From the NCBI RefSeq assembly GCF_000177195.2, contig NC_015953.1, positions 2,294,001 to 2,358,000 of the forward strand: a DNA stretch of 64,000 nucleotides, written 5' to 3'. The stretch comes from Streptomyces sp. SirexAA-E (lineage in GTDB: Bacteria; Actinomycetota; Actinomycetes; Streptomycetales; Streptomycetaceae). A program made the translations under genes and the position numbers. Positions 26,575-35,177 of this stretch are shown here, piece by piece; position 1 is the first letter of the stretch, and every line of letters begins with the position of its first letter. Under the pieces are notes generated by a model that saw nothing but the letters and a program-made list of their open reading frames with translations, ran no database searches and had not been told where the DNA came from.

Positions 26575-26644
26575 GCACGTCCGCGTCCACCGGCGCGGCC
26601 CGGACCGTCCCCGATAACGCTTCGGCACGTACGGGCCCCGGCCC

Positions 26645-26675
26645 ATTGACGACCCGGTGACGCGCGTCTTACCTT
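26645..26675 (+). promoter_or_regulatory. Promoter of the csn-type operon
   Basis: TTGACG (26645-26650) and TACCTT (26670-26675), spaced 19 bp (17 bp to the one-base-overlapping TTACCT), form a plausible housekeeping promoter. Transcription would start near 26682, just ahead of the palindrome at 26689. Confidence 0.5.
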
Positions 26676-26688
26676 CCTCCCACCGAAC

Positions 26689-26701
26689 AGGAAACTTTCC
26701 T
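26689..26701. promoter_or_regulatory. Putative CsnR operator
   Basis: Perfect palindrome AGGAAA-C-TTTCCT just downstream of the predicted start point, 68 bp before the ROK repressor start codon. From memory it matches the type of operator described for the ROK repressor CsnR of S. lividans, consistent with autoregulation of the operon. Confidence 0.7.
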
Positions 26702-26768
26702 AACAGATGTTTCCGGCGGGTATCCGAACGTCGGACCGATTTCCGGACAGAGGGCGGGGCGCATTTCC

Positions 26769-27983
26769 ATGGCCGGCACCACACCAGGCACCCCGGGCAC
26801 CCCGCGCGTCCTGCGGGCGATGAACGACCGGGCGGCGCTGGACCTGCTGCTGGAGCACGGTCCGCTGACCCGTACGAAGATCGGGAAGCTCACCGGACTG
26901 TCCAAGCCCACCGCCTCCCAGCTGCTCGCCCGGCTGGAGGCGGCCGGCCTCGTCGTCGCCACCGGCACGAGCGAGGGCCGGCCCGGACCCAACGCCCAGC
27001 TGTACACGGTCAACGCGCGGGCCGCGTATGTGGCGGGGCTCGACGTGACCGCGCAGCGGATCGTCGCGGCGGTCGCCGATGTGACCGGTGAGACGGTCGG
27101 CGCCTACGAGCTGCCCACCCCCGGGCGGCGCTGCGACGGCGTGGTGCGGCAGGTGACCGAGGCCCTGGACGGCGCGGTCGAGGATGCCGGGATCACCCGC
27201 GCCGACGTGCACCGGATCGTCGTCGGCACCCCCGGCGCCTTCGACCCCGGCACGGGCCGGCTGCGCTACGCCTCGCACCTGCCCGGCTGGCACTCCCCCA
27301 CCCTGCTGGACGAGCTGGCCGCCTGCCTGCCGATGCCGGTGGAGTACGAGAACGACGTGAACCTCGTCGCGGTGGCCGAACAGCGGCTCGGCGCGGCCCG
27401 GGGGCACGAGGACTTCGTCCTGCTCTGGAACGAGGAGGGGCTCGGCGCCGCCCTCGTCATCAACGGCCGGCTGCACCGCGGCTTCACCGGCGGCGCCGGC
27501 GAGGTCGGCTTCCTGCCCGTGCCCGGGACGCCCCTGGTGCGCCAGGTAGTGAAGGCCAACGCGGGCGGCTTCCAGGAGCTGGCGGGCGCCCAGGCGGTGC
27601 CCCGGCTCGCCACCGCGCTCGGCATCGAGACCCCGCACCAGCCGTACGCCGAGGTCGCGGCCGCCCTTCTGGCCCGGGCCGTCGACGCCTGGGAGGAGGA
27701 CCCGGCACTCACCGAGCTGCTGCGGCAGTACGCCCAGCGGCTGGCCACCGGTCTCGCCTCCCTCACCGCGGTGCTCGACCCCGGGCTGATCGTCCTCTCC
27801 GGCGGGCTGGTCTCCTCGGGCGGTGAGCTCCTGCGGTCCCTGATCCAGTCCGAGCTGGCTGAGCTGGCGGCGTCCCGGCCGCGCCTCGCCCTCGGGCAGA
27901 TCGACCGCCACCCGGTGCTGCGCGGCGCCCTCGAACGGGCCCTCGCCGACACCCGCGACGAAGTGTTCGACACCTCGCGCTGA
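26769..27983 (+). CDS. csnR: ROK-family transcriptional repressor (CsnR-like)
   Basis: 404 residues from the ATG at 26769. N-terminal winged helix-turn-helix (about 15-70; TRTKIGKLTGLSKPTASQLLARLEAAGLV) and a C-terminal ROK sugar-kinase-like domain (about 85-400) in which the glucokinase catalytic Asp region reads VEYENDVNLVA and the zinc-motif region is degenerate (GFTGGAGEVGFLPV, without the Cys cluster), so it is a regulator, not a kinase. It heads an operon with ABC-transporter, GH4 and sugar-kinase genes in the order of the S. lividans csnR-K operon for chitosan oligosaccharide uptake. Substrate is inferred from that synteny. Confidence 0.8.
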   Translation: MAGTTPGTPGTPRVLRAMNDRAALDLLLEHGPLTRTKIGKLTGLSKPTASQLLARLEAAGLVVATGTSEGRPGPNAQLYTVNARAAYVAGLDVTAQRIVAAVADVTGETVGAYELPTPGRRCDGVVRQVTEALDGAVEDAGITRADVHRIVVGTPGAFDPGTGRLRYASHLPGWHSPTLLDELAACLPMPVEYENDVNLVAVAEQRLGAARGHEDFVLLWNEEGLGAALVINGRLHRGFTGGAGEVGFLPVPGTPLVRQVVKANAGGFQELAGAQAVPRLATALGIETPHQPYAEVAAALLARAVDAWEEDPALTELLRQYAQRLATGLASLTAVLDPGLIVLSGGLVSSGGELLRSLIQSELAELAASRPRLALGQIDRHPVLRGALERALADTRDEVFDTSR

Positions 27984-28043
27984 TCCCGTCCCTCCCCTCG
28001 TCCCGCCTTCCCCTTCACCTCATCCGTCCCTGGGAGCTTTGTC

Positions 28044-29378
28044 ATGCGCAGAAGCCGCACGATGACCACCGCAGCCGTCGCCGTAGCCGCGGTCTCGGTG
28101 CTCGCCACCGCCTGTACGGGCCAGGCCGAGTCCGGTGCCGACGACGACCCGAACGCGAGGACCACGATCACCTTCTGGCACGGCTGGAGCGCGCCCGCCG
28201 AGGTGAAGGCCGTCCAGGACAACGTCGACCGGTTCGAGAAGACGCACCCGAACATCACGGTCGAGGTCGTCGGCAACATCAACGACGACAAGCTCAACCA
28301 GGCCCTGCGCGCGGGCGGCTCCAGGAGTCCGGACGTGGTGTCGTCCTTCACCACGGCCAACGTCGGCAAGTTCTGCTCGTCCGGCGCCTTCGCCGACCTG
28401 TCGCCGTTCATCGAGAAGTCGAAGCTGGACCTGGAGAAGACCTTCCCGAAGGTGCTGCTCGACTACACGCAGTTCGAGGGCAAGCGCTGCGCCCTTCCGC
28501 TGCTCGCCGACGCCTACGGCCTCTACTACAACAAGGACGCCTTCGAGGAGGCCGGGATCACCGCCCCGCCGAAGACGATGTCCGAGCTGGCCTCCGTCGC
28601 CAAGAAGCTGACGGTCACCAAGGGCGACGGCTACCAGCGGCTCGGCTTCATGCCGACCTTCCACGGCTACGAGACGGTCGCCGACCACTACCTCTCGTCC
28701 TGGGACCACACCTACTTCGCGGCGGACGGCACGTCGAACATCGCGAAGGACCCGGCGTTCGCCGAGATGTTCACCTACCAGAAGAAGCTGGTCGAGGACC
28801 TGGGCGGCTACGAGAAGCTGGAGAGGTACCGGGGCACGTTCGGTGACGAGTGGGGGGCCAAGCACCCCTTCCACACCGGGCAGGTCGCGATGCAGCTGGA
28901 CGGCGAGTGGCGGCTCGGGATGGCCACCGACGCCAAGGTGCCGTTCGAGATCGGGGTGGCGCCCATGCCGGTCGCCGACGACGAGGCCGACAGCTACGGC
29001 AAGGGCTTCCTGTCCGGCACGATCATGGGGATAGCACCGACCAGCAAGAAGCAGAACGCCGCGTGGGAGCTGGTGAAGTTCATGACCAGCGACACGAAGG
29101 CCGTGGTCGACTTCGCCAACGGCATCCGCAACGTCCCCTCCACCTTCGACGCGCTGGAGTCCCCGGACCTGACGTTCGACCCGCGCTTCAAGACGTTCCT
29201 GGACATCGCCCGGCACCCGAAGTCCAACACCCCCGACGGCGCGGTCAACGGCGCCACGTACCAGCAGACGATCCAGGACTTCGGCTTCCAGTACGAGAAG
29301 GGCGCCGTGAAGGACCTGAAGGCCGGTCTGGAGAAGACCGCCGCGCAGATCGACACCGACATCGCCAAGGCGAAGTAG
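28044..29378 (+). CDS. csnE: ABC transporter sugar-binding lipoprotein (CsnE-like)
   Basis: 444 residues. Lipoprotein signal with a lipobox-like LATAC; Cys24 is the lipidation site. Family-1 extracellular solute-binding fold (TITFWHGWSAPAEV, then LPLLADAYGLYYNKDAFEEAG and GEWRLGMA). GGGAGC lies 7 nt before the ATG. It should bind glucosamine oligosaccharides if the csn assignment is right. 60 bp after csnR and 4 bp before csnF. Confidence 0.8.
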   Translation: MRRSRTMTTAAVAVAAVSVLATACTGQAESGADDDPNARTTITFWHGWSAPAEVKAVQDNVDRFEKTHPNITVEVVGNINDDKLNQALRAGGSRSPDVVSSFTTANVGKFCSSGAFADLSPFIEKSKLDLEKTFPKVLLDYTQFEGKRCALPLLADAYGLYYNKDAFEEAGITAPPKTMSELASVAKKLTVTKGDGYQRLGFMPTFHGYETVADHYLSSWDHTYFAADGTSNIAKDPAFAEMFTYQKKLVEDLGGYEKLERYRGTFGDEWGAKHPFHTGQVAMQLDGEWRLGMATDAKVPFEIGVAPMPVADDEADSYGKGFLSGTIMGIAPTSKKQNAAWELVKFMTSDTKAVVDFANGIRNVPSTFDALESPDLTFDPRFKTFLDIARHPKSNTPDGAVNGATYQQTIQDFGFQYEKGAVKDLKAGLEKTAAQIDTDIAKAK

Positions 29379-29382
29379 TCCG

Positions 29383-30324
29383 ATGACCACGCACACGCTC
29401 CGCTCCAAGCGCCGCGGATCGGCGCTGCGGACGGCGGCCTTCATGTCGCCGTGGCTGATCGGGTTCGGCGTCTTCTTCGCCTACCCGATGGTCTCGACCG
29501 TGTACTTCTCGTTCACGAAGTACGACGGCTTCGGGGCGCCGTCCTTCAACGGGCTGACGAACTGGACGTACGTCTTCACCGACTACCCGATGTTCTGGCC
29601 GTCCCTGCTCAACACCCTGTGGCTGGTGCTCGTCATGGTCACCTGCCGGGTGGTGTTCGGCCTCGGGACCGGCCTGCTCATCACCCGGATCAAGACGGGC
29701 ACGGGGCTCTTCCGCACCTTCTTCTACCTGCCCTACCTGGCGCCGCCGGTCGCCGCGACGCTGGCGTTCGTCTTCCTGCTCAACCCGGGGACCGGGCCGG
29801 TCAACTCGGTCCTGGGCGACCTCGGCCTGCCGACGCCCGGCTGGTTCAACGACGCCTCCTGGTCGAAGCCGGCACTCACCATGCTCGCGGTGTGGGGCAT
29901 CGGCGACCTGATGGTGATCTTCATGGCGGCGCTCCTGGACGTGCCCACGGAGCAGTACGAGGCGGCCGAGCTGGACGGCGCGTCCGCCTGGCAGCGGTTC
30001 CGCTTCGTGACGCTGCCGAACATCTCGCCGATCGTGCTGTTCGCCGTGGTCACCGGGGTGATCCAGGCGATGCAGTACTACACCCAGCCACTGGTGGCGG
30101 GGAAGGTCGCCTCGGGGGTGATCGGGGGATCCGGGCAGCAGTTCGAGCCCGGTTATCCCGACAAGTCGACCCTGACCCTCCCCCAGCTCGTCTACAACCT
30201 GGGCTTCCAGCGCTTCGACTACGGCTCCGCCTGTGTGGTGGCCCTCGTCCTGTTCGCCCTGGCCATGGCCTTCACCGCACTGCTGATGCGGGGCCGCAAC
30301 AACCTGATCCAGGCCGGTGACTGA
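29383..30324 (+). CDS. csnF: ABC sugar transporter permease (CsnF-like)
   Basis: 313 residues, six predicted membrane spans, MalF/UgpA type. The cytoplasmic EAA loop that contacts the ATPase is visible (QYEAAELDGASAWQRF, then LPNISP). Four bp separate it from csnE and three from csnG. Forms the channel with CsnG. Confidence 0.82.
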   Translation: MTTHTLRSKRRGSALRTAAFMSPWLIGFGVFFAYPMVSTVYFSFTKYDGFGAPSFNGLTNWTYVFTDYPMFWPSLLNTLWLVLVMVTCRVVFGLGTGLLITRIKTGTGLFRTFFYLPYLAPPVAATLAFVFLLNPGTGPVNSVLGDLGLPTPGWFNDASWSKPALTMLAVWGIGDLMVIFMAALLDVPTEQYEAAELDGASAWQRFRFVTLPNISPIVLFAVVTGVIQAMQYYTQPLVAGKVASGVIGGSGQQFEPGYPDKSTLTLPQLVYNLGFQRFDYGSACVVALVLFALAMAFTALLMRGRNNLIQAGD

Positions 30325-30327
30325 GCC

Positions 30328-31230
30328 ATGACCCGACTTCTCGACCCGCCCCGGCCGCCGGCCGCCTCCTCCGAGGCGCCGTCGCCCGCCCTGCGCACCG
30401 CCCGCCGCAAGGCGGTGCTGCACTGGATAGCGGTGCACTCGCTGGGGGTGGCCGCCGCGCTCTTCTTCGTCCTGCCGTTCGTCTTCGTGGTGCTGACGTC
30501 GCTGATGAGCGACCAGCAGGCGCTGACCCGGGACCTCACCCCGAACACCTGGGAGTGGGAGAACTACAAGCGGGTCTTCGACACCCCGGGATTCCTGACC
30601 TGGTGGCGCAACACCCTGCTGTACGCCGGGGTCGGCACCGTCCTGACGGTCCTCTCCTCGGTGCCCGTGGCCTACGCGCTGGCGAAGTTCCGCTTCCGGG
30701 GGCGCCGGCTCTCGCTGATGCTGGTCATCTCGATGATGATGCTGCCGCCCCAGGTCGTCATCATCCCGATGTACCTGTTCTGGGCGAAGCAGATGGACCT
30801 GTCCGGGACGCTCTGGCCGCTGATCATCCCGATGGCGTTCGGCGACGCGTTCTCCATCTTCCTGCTGCGGCAGTTCCTGCTGACCATCCCCGACGAGTAC
30901 CTGGACGCGGCGAAGGTCGACGGCTGCGGTGAACTCCGCACCCTGATCAAGGTCGTGCTGCCGATGGCGAAGCCCGGGATCGCGGCGATCGCCCTGTTCC
31001 AGTTCTTCGCCGCCTGGAACGACTACTTCGGGCCGCAGATCTACGCCTCCGAGAACCCGGCCGCCTGGACACTCAGTTACGGACTGGAGTCCTTCAAGGG
31101 CGCGCACCACACCGACTGGAACCTGACCATGGCCGCGACCGTTCTGGTCATGGCCCCCGTGATCGCCGTCTTCTTCTTCGCCCAGAAGGCATTCGTCGAG
31201 GGCGTCACACTGACTGGAGTGAAGGGCTGA
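30328..31230 (+). CDS. csnG: ABC sugar transporter permease (CsnG-like)
   Basis: 300 residues, six predicted spans, MalG type. EAA-type loop DEYLDAAKVDGCGELRT followed by VVLPMAKPG. Partner of CsnF. No ATP-binding subunit is encoded in the operon, so an ATPase from elsewhere, such as MsiK (which energises several Streptomyces sugar importers), is expected to serve it. Confidence 0.82.
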   Translation: MTRLLDPPRPPAASSEAPSPALRTARRKAVLHWIAVHSLGVAAALFFVLPFVFVVLTSLMSDQQALTRDLTPNTWEWENYKRVFDTPGFLTWWRNTLLYAGVGTVLTVLSSVPVAYALAKFRFRGRRLSLMLVISMMMLPPQVVIIPMYLFWAKQMDLSGTLWPLIIPMAFGDAFSIFLLRQFLLTIPDEYLDAAKVDGCGELRTLIKVVLPMAKPGIAAIALFQFFAAWNDYFGPQIYASENPAAWTLSYGLESFKGAHHTDWNLTMAATVLVMAPVIAVFFFAQKAFVEGVTLTGVKG

Positions 31231-31231
31231 C

Positions 31232-32497
31232 ATGAAGCTCGCAGTAGTGGGTGGCGGGTCCACCTACACCCCCGAACTGATCGACGGTTTCGCGCGGTTG
31301 CGCGACACCCTGCCCATCGAGGAGCTGGTGCTCGTCGACCCGGCGGCCGACCGGCTGGAACTCGTCGGGCCGCTGGCCCGGCGGATCTTCGCCAAGCAGG
31401 GGCACCCGGGCCGCATCACCACGACCGCCGACCTGGACGCGGGGGTGGAGGGGGCCGACGCGGTGCTGCTCCAGCTGCGCGTGGGCGGGCAGGCGGCCCG
31501 TGAACAGGACGAGACCTGGCCGCTGGAGTGCGGCTGCGTCGGCCAGGAGACCACCGGGGCCGGCGGGCTCGCCAAGGCGATGCGCACGGTGCCGGTCGTC
31601 CTGGACATCGCCGAGCGGGTCCGGCGCACCAACCCGGACGCCTGGATCATCGACTTCACCAACCCGGTCGGCATCGTGACCCGGGCCCTGCTCCAGGCCG
31701 GGCACAAGGCGGTCGGGCTGTGCAACGTGGCGATCGGCTTCCAGCGCAAGTTCGCCCGGCTGCTGGACGTCGCCCCGGCCGAGGTGCACCTGGACCACGT
31801 CGGGCTGAACCACCTCTCGTGGGAGCTCGGGGTGCGCCTGGGCGGCCCGGACGGGCCGGACGTCCTGCCCCGGCTGCTGGCGGAGCACGGCGAGACCATC
31901 GCCGCCGACCTGCGGATGCCCGCCCCGCTGCTGGGCCGGCTCGGTGTCGTCCCCTCCTACTACCTGCGGTACTTCTACGCGCACGACGAGGTCGTGCGGG
32001 AGCTGGGCACCAAGCCGTCCCGGGCGGCCGAGGTCGCCGCGATGGAGAAGGAACTGCTGGCCCTGTACGGCGACCCGGCGCTGGACGAGAAGCCCGCGCT
32101 GCTGGCCGAGCGGGGCGGCGCCTTCTACTCGGAGGCGGCCGTGGACCTGGCGGCCTCGCTGCTCGGCGGGGGCGGTTCCCCGGTGCAGGTGGTCAACACG
32201 TACAACAACGGCACGCTGCCCTTCCTGCCGGACGACGCGGTGATCGAGACGCAGGCCCGGGTGGACGGTTCGGGAGCCGTCCCGCTCGCGGTCCCGTCGC
32301 TCGACCCGCTCTTCGCGGGGCTGATCGCGGGCGTCACGGCGTACGAGGACCTGGCGCTGCGGGCCGCGCTGCACGGCGGCCGCGACCGGGTGTACAAGGC
32401 GCTGCTGGCGCACCCGCTGGTGGGCCAGTTCGAGTATGCCGAGCAGCTCACCGACCGGCTCATCGCGCACAACCGGGAGCACCTGGCGTGGGCGTGA
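31232..32497 (+). CDS. csnH: GH4 family 6-phospho-glycosidase-like enzyme (CsnH-like)
   Basis: 421 residues starting 1 bp after the csnG stop. NAD(H)-binding N-terminus (MKLAVVGGGSTYTPELIDGF), GH4 signature region (DFTNPVGIVT, GLCNVAIGFQ with the metal-binding Cys, and the metal-binding His in GLNHLSWELG). GH4 enzymes cleave by NAD- and Mn-dependent redox chemistry. In this operon it would hydrolyse imported glucosamine oligosaccharides; whether the substrate must be phosphorylated is not known, and the kinase follows rather than a PTS. Confidence 0.82.
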   Translation: MKLAVVGGGSTYTPELIDGFARLRDTLPIEELVLVDPAADRLELVGPLARRIFAKQGHPGRITTTADLDAGVEGADAVLLQLRVGGQAAREQDETWPLECGCVGQETTGAGGLAKAMRTVPVVLDIAERVRRTNPDAWIIDFTNPVGIVTRALLQAGHKAVGLCNVAIGFQRKFARLLDVAPAEVHLDHVGLNHLSWELGVRLGGPDGPDVLPRLLAEHGETIAADLRMPAPLLGRLGVVPSYYLRYFYAHDEVVRELGTKPSRAAEVAAMEKELLALYGDPALDEKPALLAERGGAFYSEAAVDLAASLLGGGGSPVQVVNTYNNGTLPFLPDDAVIETQARVDGSGAVPLAVPSLDPLFAGLIAGVTAYEDLALRAALHGGRDRVYKALLAHPLVGQFEYAEQLTDRLIAHNREHLAWA

Positions 32498-33462
32498 ACG
32501 CTTCGGTCCTCGCGGTCGACGCGGGGAACAGCAAGACCGATGTGGCACTGATCGGCGAGGACGGCTCGGTGCTGTCGACGGCGCGCGGCGGAGGGTTCCA
32601 GCCGCCGGTCGTCGGCGTCCGGGCGGCGGTCGACGCGCTGGCCGTCGCGGTCACGCAGGCCCTGGCCCGGGCCGGGGAGCACGTCGACGGGGTTCGGCAC
32701 GTGTCGGCGTGCCTGGCCAACGCCGATCTCCCGGTGGAGGAGGCCGAGTTGGCGGAGGCGCTGCTCGGCAGGGGGTGGGGCCGTACGGTCGAGGTCCGCA
32801 ACGACACCTTCGCGATCCTGCGGGCCGGGGTGGACGAGCCGAGGGGTGTGGCCGTCGTCTGCGGCGCGGGGATCAACTGCGTGGGCATGGGCCCGGACGG
32901 CCGCACCGCGCGCTTCCCGGCGATCGGCCGGATATCCGGGGACTGGGGCGGTGGTTCGGGTCTCGCGGAGGAGGCCCTGTGGTTCGCGGCGCGGGCCGAG
33001 GACGGCCGCGGCGAGCCGACGGAGCTGGTGAGGACGCTGCCGGGCCACTTCGGGCTCGGCTCGATGTACGAGCTGATCGAGGCGCTGCACCGGGGGCGTG
33101 TCCCGCAGGAGGCGCGGCACGAGCTGACGCCGGTGCTGTTCGCGACGAGTGCGGCCGGGGACCCGGTGGCGTCCGCCCTGGTGGACCGGCTGGCCGACGA
33201 GGTCGTCGCGATGGCCTCGGTGGCGCTGGGCCGGCTCGGGCTGCTCGACGAGGAGGTGCCCGTGCTGCTGGGCGGCAGTGTGCTCGCGGCCCGGCACCCC
33301 CGACTGGACGAGCGGATCGGCGCCCTGCTCGCCGCACGGGCGCCGAAGGCCGTGATCCGGGTGGTCGCCCAGCCGCCGGTGCTGGGCGCGGGGCTGCTGG
33401 GCCTGGACCACCTGGGCGCACCGCCCGAGGTGCGCAACAGACTGCGCGCGCACTACGCCTGA
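32488..33462 (+). CDS. csnK: BadF/BadG-type sugar kinase (CsnK-like)
   Basis: 324 residues from the GTG at 32488 (GGGAG 8 nt upstream, overlapping csnH by 10 bp). A GTG at 32494 that overlaps the csnH stop as GTGA is the alternative. ASKHA ATPase motifs: phosphate-1 VDAGNSKTDVAL, phosphate-2 GVAVVCGAGINCVG, GRISGDWGGGSG, adenosine site VPVLLGGSVL. Related to N-acetylglucosamine/glucosamine kinases of this superfamily. Ends the operon, followed by a strong terminator. Confidence 0.82.
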   Translation: MGVNASVLAVDAGNSKTDVALIGEDGSVLSTARGGGFQPPVVGVRAAVDALAVAVTQALARAGEHVDGVRHVSACLANADLPVEEAELAEALLGRGWGRTVEVRNDTFAILRAGVDEPRGVAVVCGAGINCVGMGPDGRTARFPAIGRISGDWGGGSGLAEEALWFAARAEDGRGEPTELVRTLPGHFGLGSMYELIEALHRGRVPQEARHELTPVLFATSAAGDPVASALVDRLADEVVAMASVALGRLGLLDEEVPVLLGGSVLAARHPRLDERIGALLAARAPKAVIRVVAQPPVLGAGLLGLDHLGAPPEVRNRLRAHYA

Positions 33463-33466
33463 CTGC

Positions 33467-33506
33467 CCGACGGCCCCGGCGGCCTCCCCGTCTCCGGGGC
33501 CGTCGG
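33467..33506 (+). terminator. Terminator of the csn-type operon
   Basis: Perfect 13-bp stem (33467-33479 with 33494-33506, 14-nt loop) 5 bp after the csnK stop codon. The following 268 bp to the glnX start hold no gene; a CATACT near 33702 may be the -10 of the next operon. Confidence 0.75.
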
Positions 33507-33774
33507 CCGTGCGGGCCACCCCGTCCGCACGGGAACCGATCAGATGTCCCGAACGTGTTCATGGTGGGGGATCGGCCCGCTTCGGGGCTCTCGTGGCGCC
33601 TGCCCGGGTGACGCGCCTTGATCGACGGGGTTCGTCCTGATCGAATACGGGGACCGCGCGGGATCCGGGCATTCCTGGTGAATGACGGTCCCTGCGGCCA
33701 TACTTCTGGCCAGGGACCTTCCCTCCGACCGGCCGGAGGGCCGGGCCGCCGTCAGTGACCGAGGGGGAGGTCAA

Positions 33775-35166
33775 GTGACATATCCGCCGAATGCGGACCC
33801 GCAGCGGGAGCGTGCGCCCGATCGGCCGGGCGTGCCCGTGACCGTACCCGCGCAGCGCGGCGGGGTGCGGTCGGTGGCCGCCGAGCGGCTGCGGGCCGCG
33901 GCGACGACGGAGCCGGGCCGACTGCAGGTCATCGGCGCCGTACTGGCCCTGCTGGTCGTGGCGTTCGGCGCGGTGACCGCCCTGGAGGTCTCCGGGCGCG
34001 CCTCGGCCGCCGACGACGTGGTGACGCGCAGCCAGCCGCTGAGCGCCGACGCGGCGGACGTCTACCGCTCCCTGGCCGACGCGGACACGATGGCGGCGAG
34101 CGGTTTCCTGGCCGGTGCCGAGGAGCCGAGGGACGTCCACGAGCAGTACGAGACGGACATCAAGGAAGCCTCCCGGCTGCTGGTGAAGGCCGCGGCGAGC
34201 ACCGACACCTCCTCCCCGTCGGGCAAGGAGATCACCACCCTCAACGAGCTGCTCCCCCAGTACACGGGCCTGGTCGAGCGTGCCCGCGCCAACAACCGGC
34301 AGGGCCTGCCGCTGGGCGGCGCCTACCTCCGGTACGCCAACCAGAAGATGACGAACGAACTCCTCCCGGCCGCCGAGCGGTTGTACGCGGCGGAGACCGC
34401 CCGCCTGTCCGCCGACTCGGCCGACGCCCGGCGGTGGCCGTTCCTCGCGCTGGGCGTGGGGGTCGTGGCGCTGGCCGCCCTGGTGTGGACGCAGCGGCGC
34501 ACCTACCGCCGCACCAACCGGGTGTTCAACCACGGACTGCTCGCGGCGACCGCGGCGGCCGCGGTGGTGCTGCTCTGGCTGGCCGTGGGCCACACGGTGG
34601 CCCGTGCCGAGCTCCATGGCGCGATGGTGCACGGCCAGGAATCGCTGGACGTGCTGAACAAGGCGCGGATCAACTCGCTGAAGGCGCGCGCCAACGAGAA
34701 CCTCACGCTGGTCGCGCGGGGCGCGGTGCTGACGGCCGACGGCACCCAGGACCGGTACGAGACGGACTACGGCACCGGCATGAAGGCGCTCGACGCCCAG
34801 CTGAGGAGCGCCGGGAAGCTCGCCGGCGACGACTCCCCGGGGAGCGAGCCCGTGGCCCGGGCCGTCACCGGTGTGGCCGAGTGGCAGGAGCGCCACCGCG
34901 CGGCGCGGTCCACGGACGACCAGGGCGACTACGACGGCGCGCTGAAGCAGATCATCGGCCCCGAGGACTCCACGGGTGAGTCGTTCGCGCGGGTGGACGA
35001 GGCACTGCGGCAGGCACTCGCCCATGAACAGGGTGAGTTCACCACGGCGGCCAGGAGCGGTCGCGGGGCGCTGGGCGGGCTGCCCGCCGGGGCCGCCGTC
35101 CTCGCCGTGCTGGGCGCGGTCGCGGCGATCGCGGGGATCAACCGCAGGCTCTCGGAGTACCGGTGA
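33775..35166 (+). CDS. glnX: GlnX-like four-span membrane sensor protein
   Basis: 463 residues from a GTG at 33775, preceded by GGGGGAGG at 4-nt spacing; the frame is open from 33682. Four membrane segments: about 52-70, 221-239, 253-273 and 435-456, giving two large helical extracytoplasmic loops (about 75-220 and 275-435) and short cytoplasmic ends. In mycobacteria GlnX couples the amino-acid-binding protein GlnH to the kinase PknG across the membrane. Sequence similarity was not tested; the assignment rests on topology and on sitting directly before a GlnH-like gene and pknG. First gene of the signalling cluster. Confidence 0.75.
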   Translation: MTYPPNADPQRERAPDRPGVPVTVPAQRGGVRSVAAERLRAAATTEPGRLQVIGAVLALLVVAFGAVTALEVSGRASAADDVVTRSQPLSADAADVYRSLADADTMAASGFLAGAEEPRDVHEQYETDIKEASRLLVKAAASTDTSSPSGKEITTLNELLPQYTGLVERARANNRQGLPLGGAYLRYANQKMTNELLPAAERLYAAETARLSADSADARRWPFLALGVGVVALAALVWTQRRTYRRTNRVFNHGLLAATAAAAVVLLWLAVGHTVARAELHGAMVHGQESLDVLNKARINSLKARANENLTLVARGAVLTADGTQDRYETDYGTGMKALDAQLRSAGKLAGDDSPGSEPVARAVTGVAEWQERHRAARSTDDQGDYDGALKQIIGPEDSTGESFARVDEALRQALAHEQGEFTTAARSGRGALGGLPAGAAVLAVLGAVAAIAGINRRLSEYR

Positions 35167-35177
35167 AAGGAGGAGCG

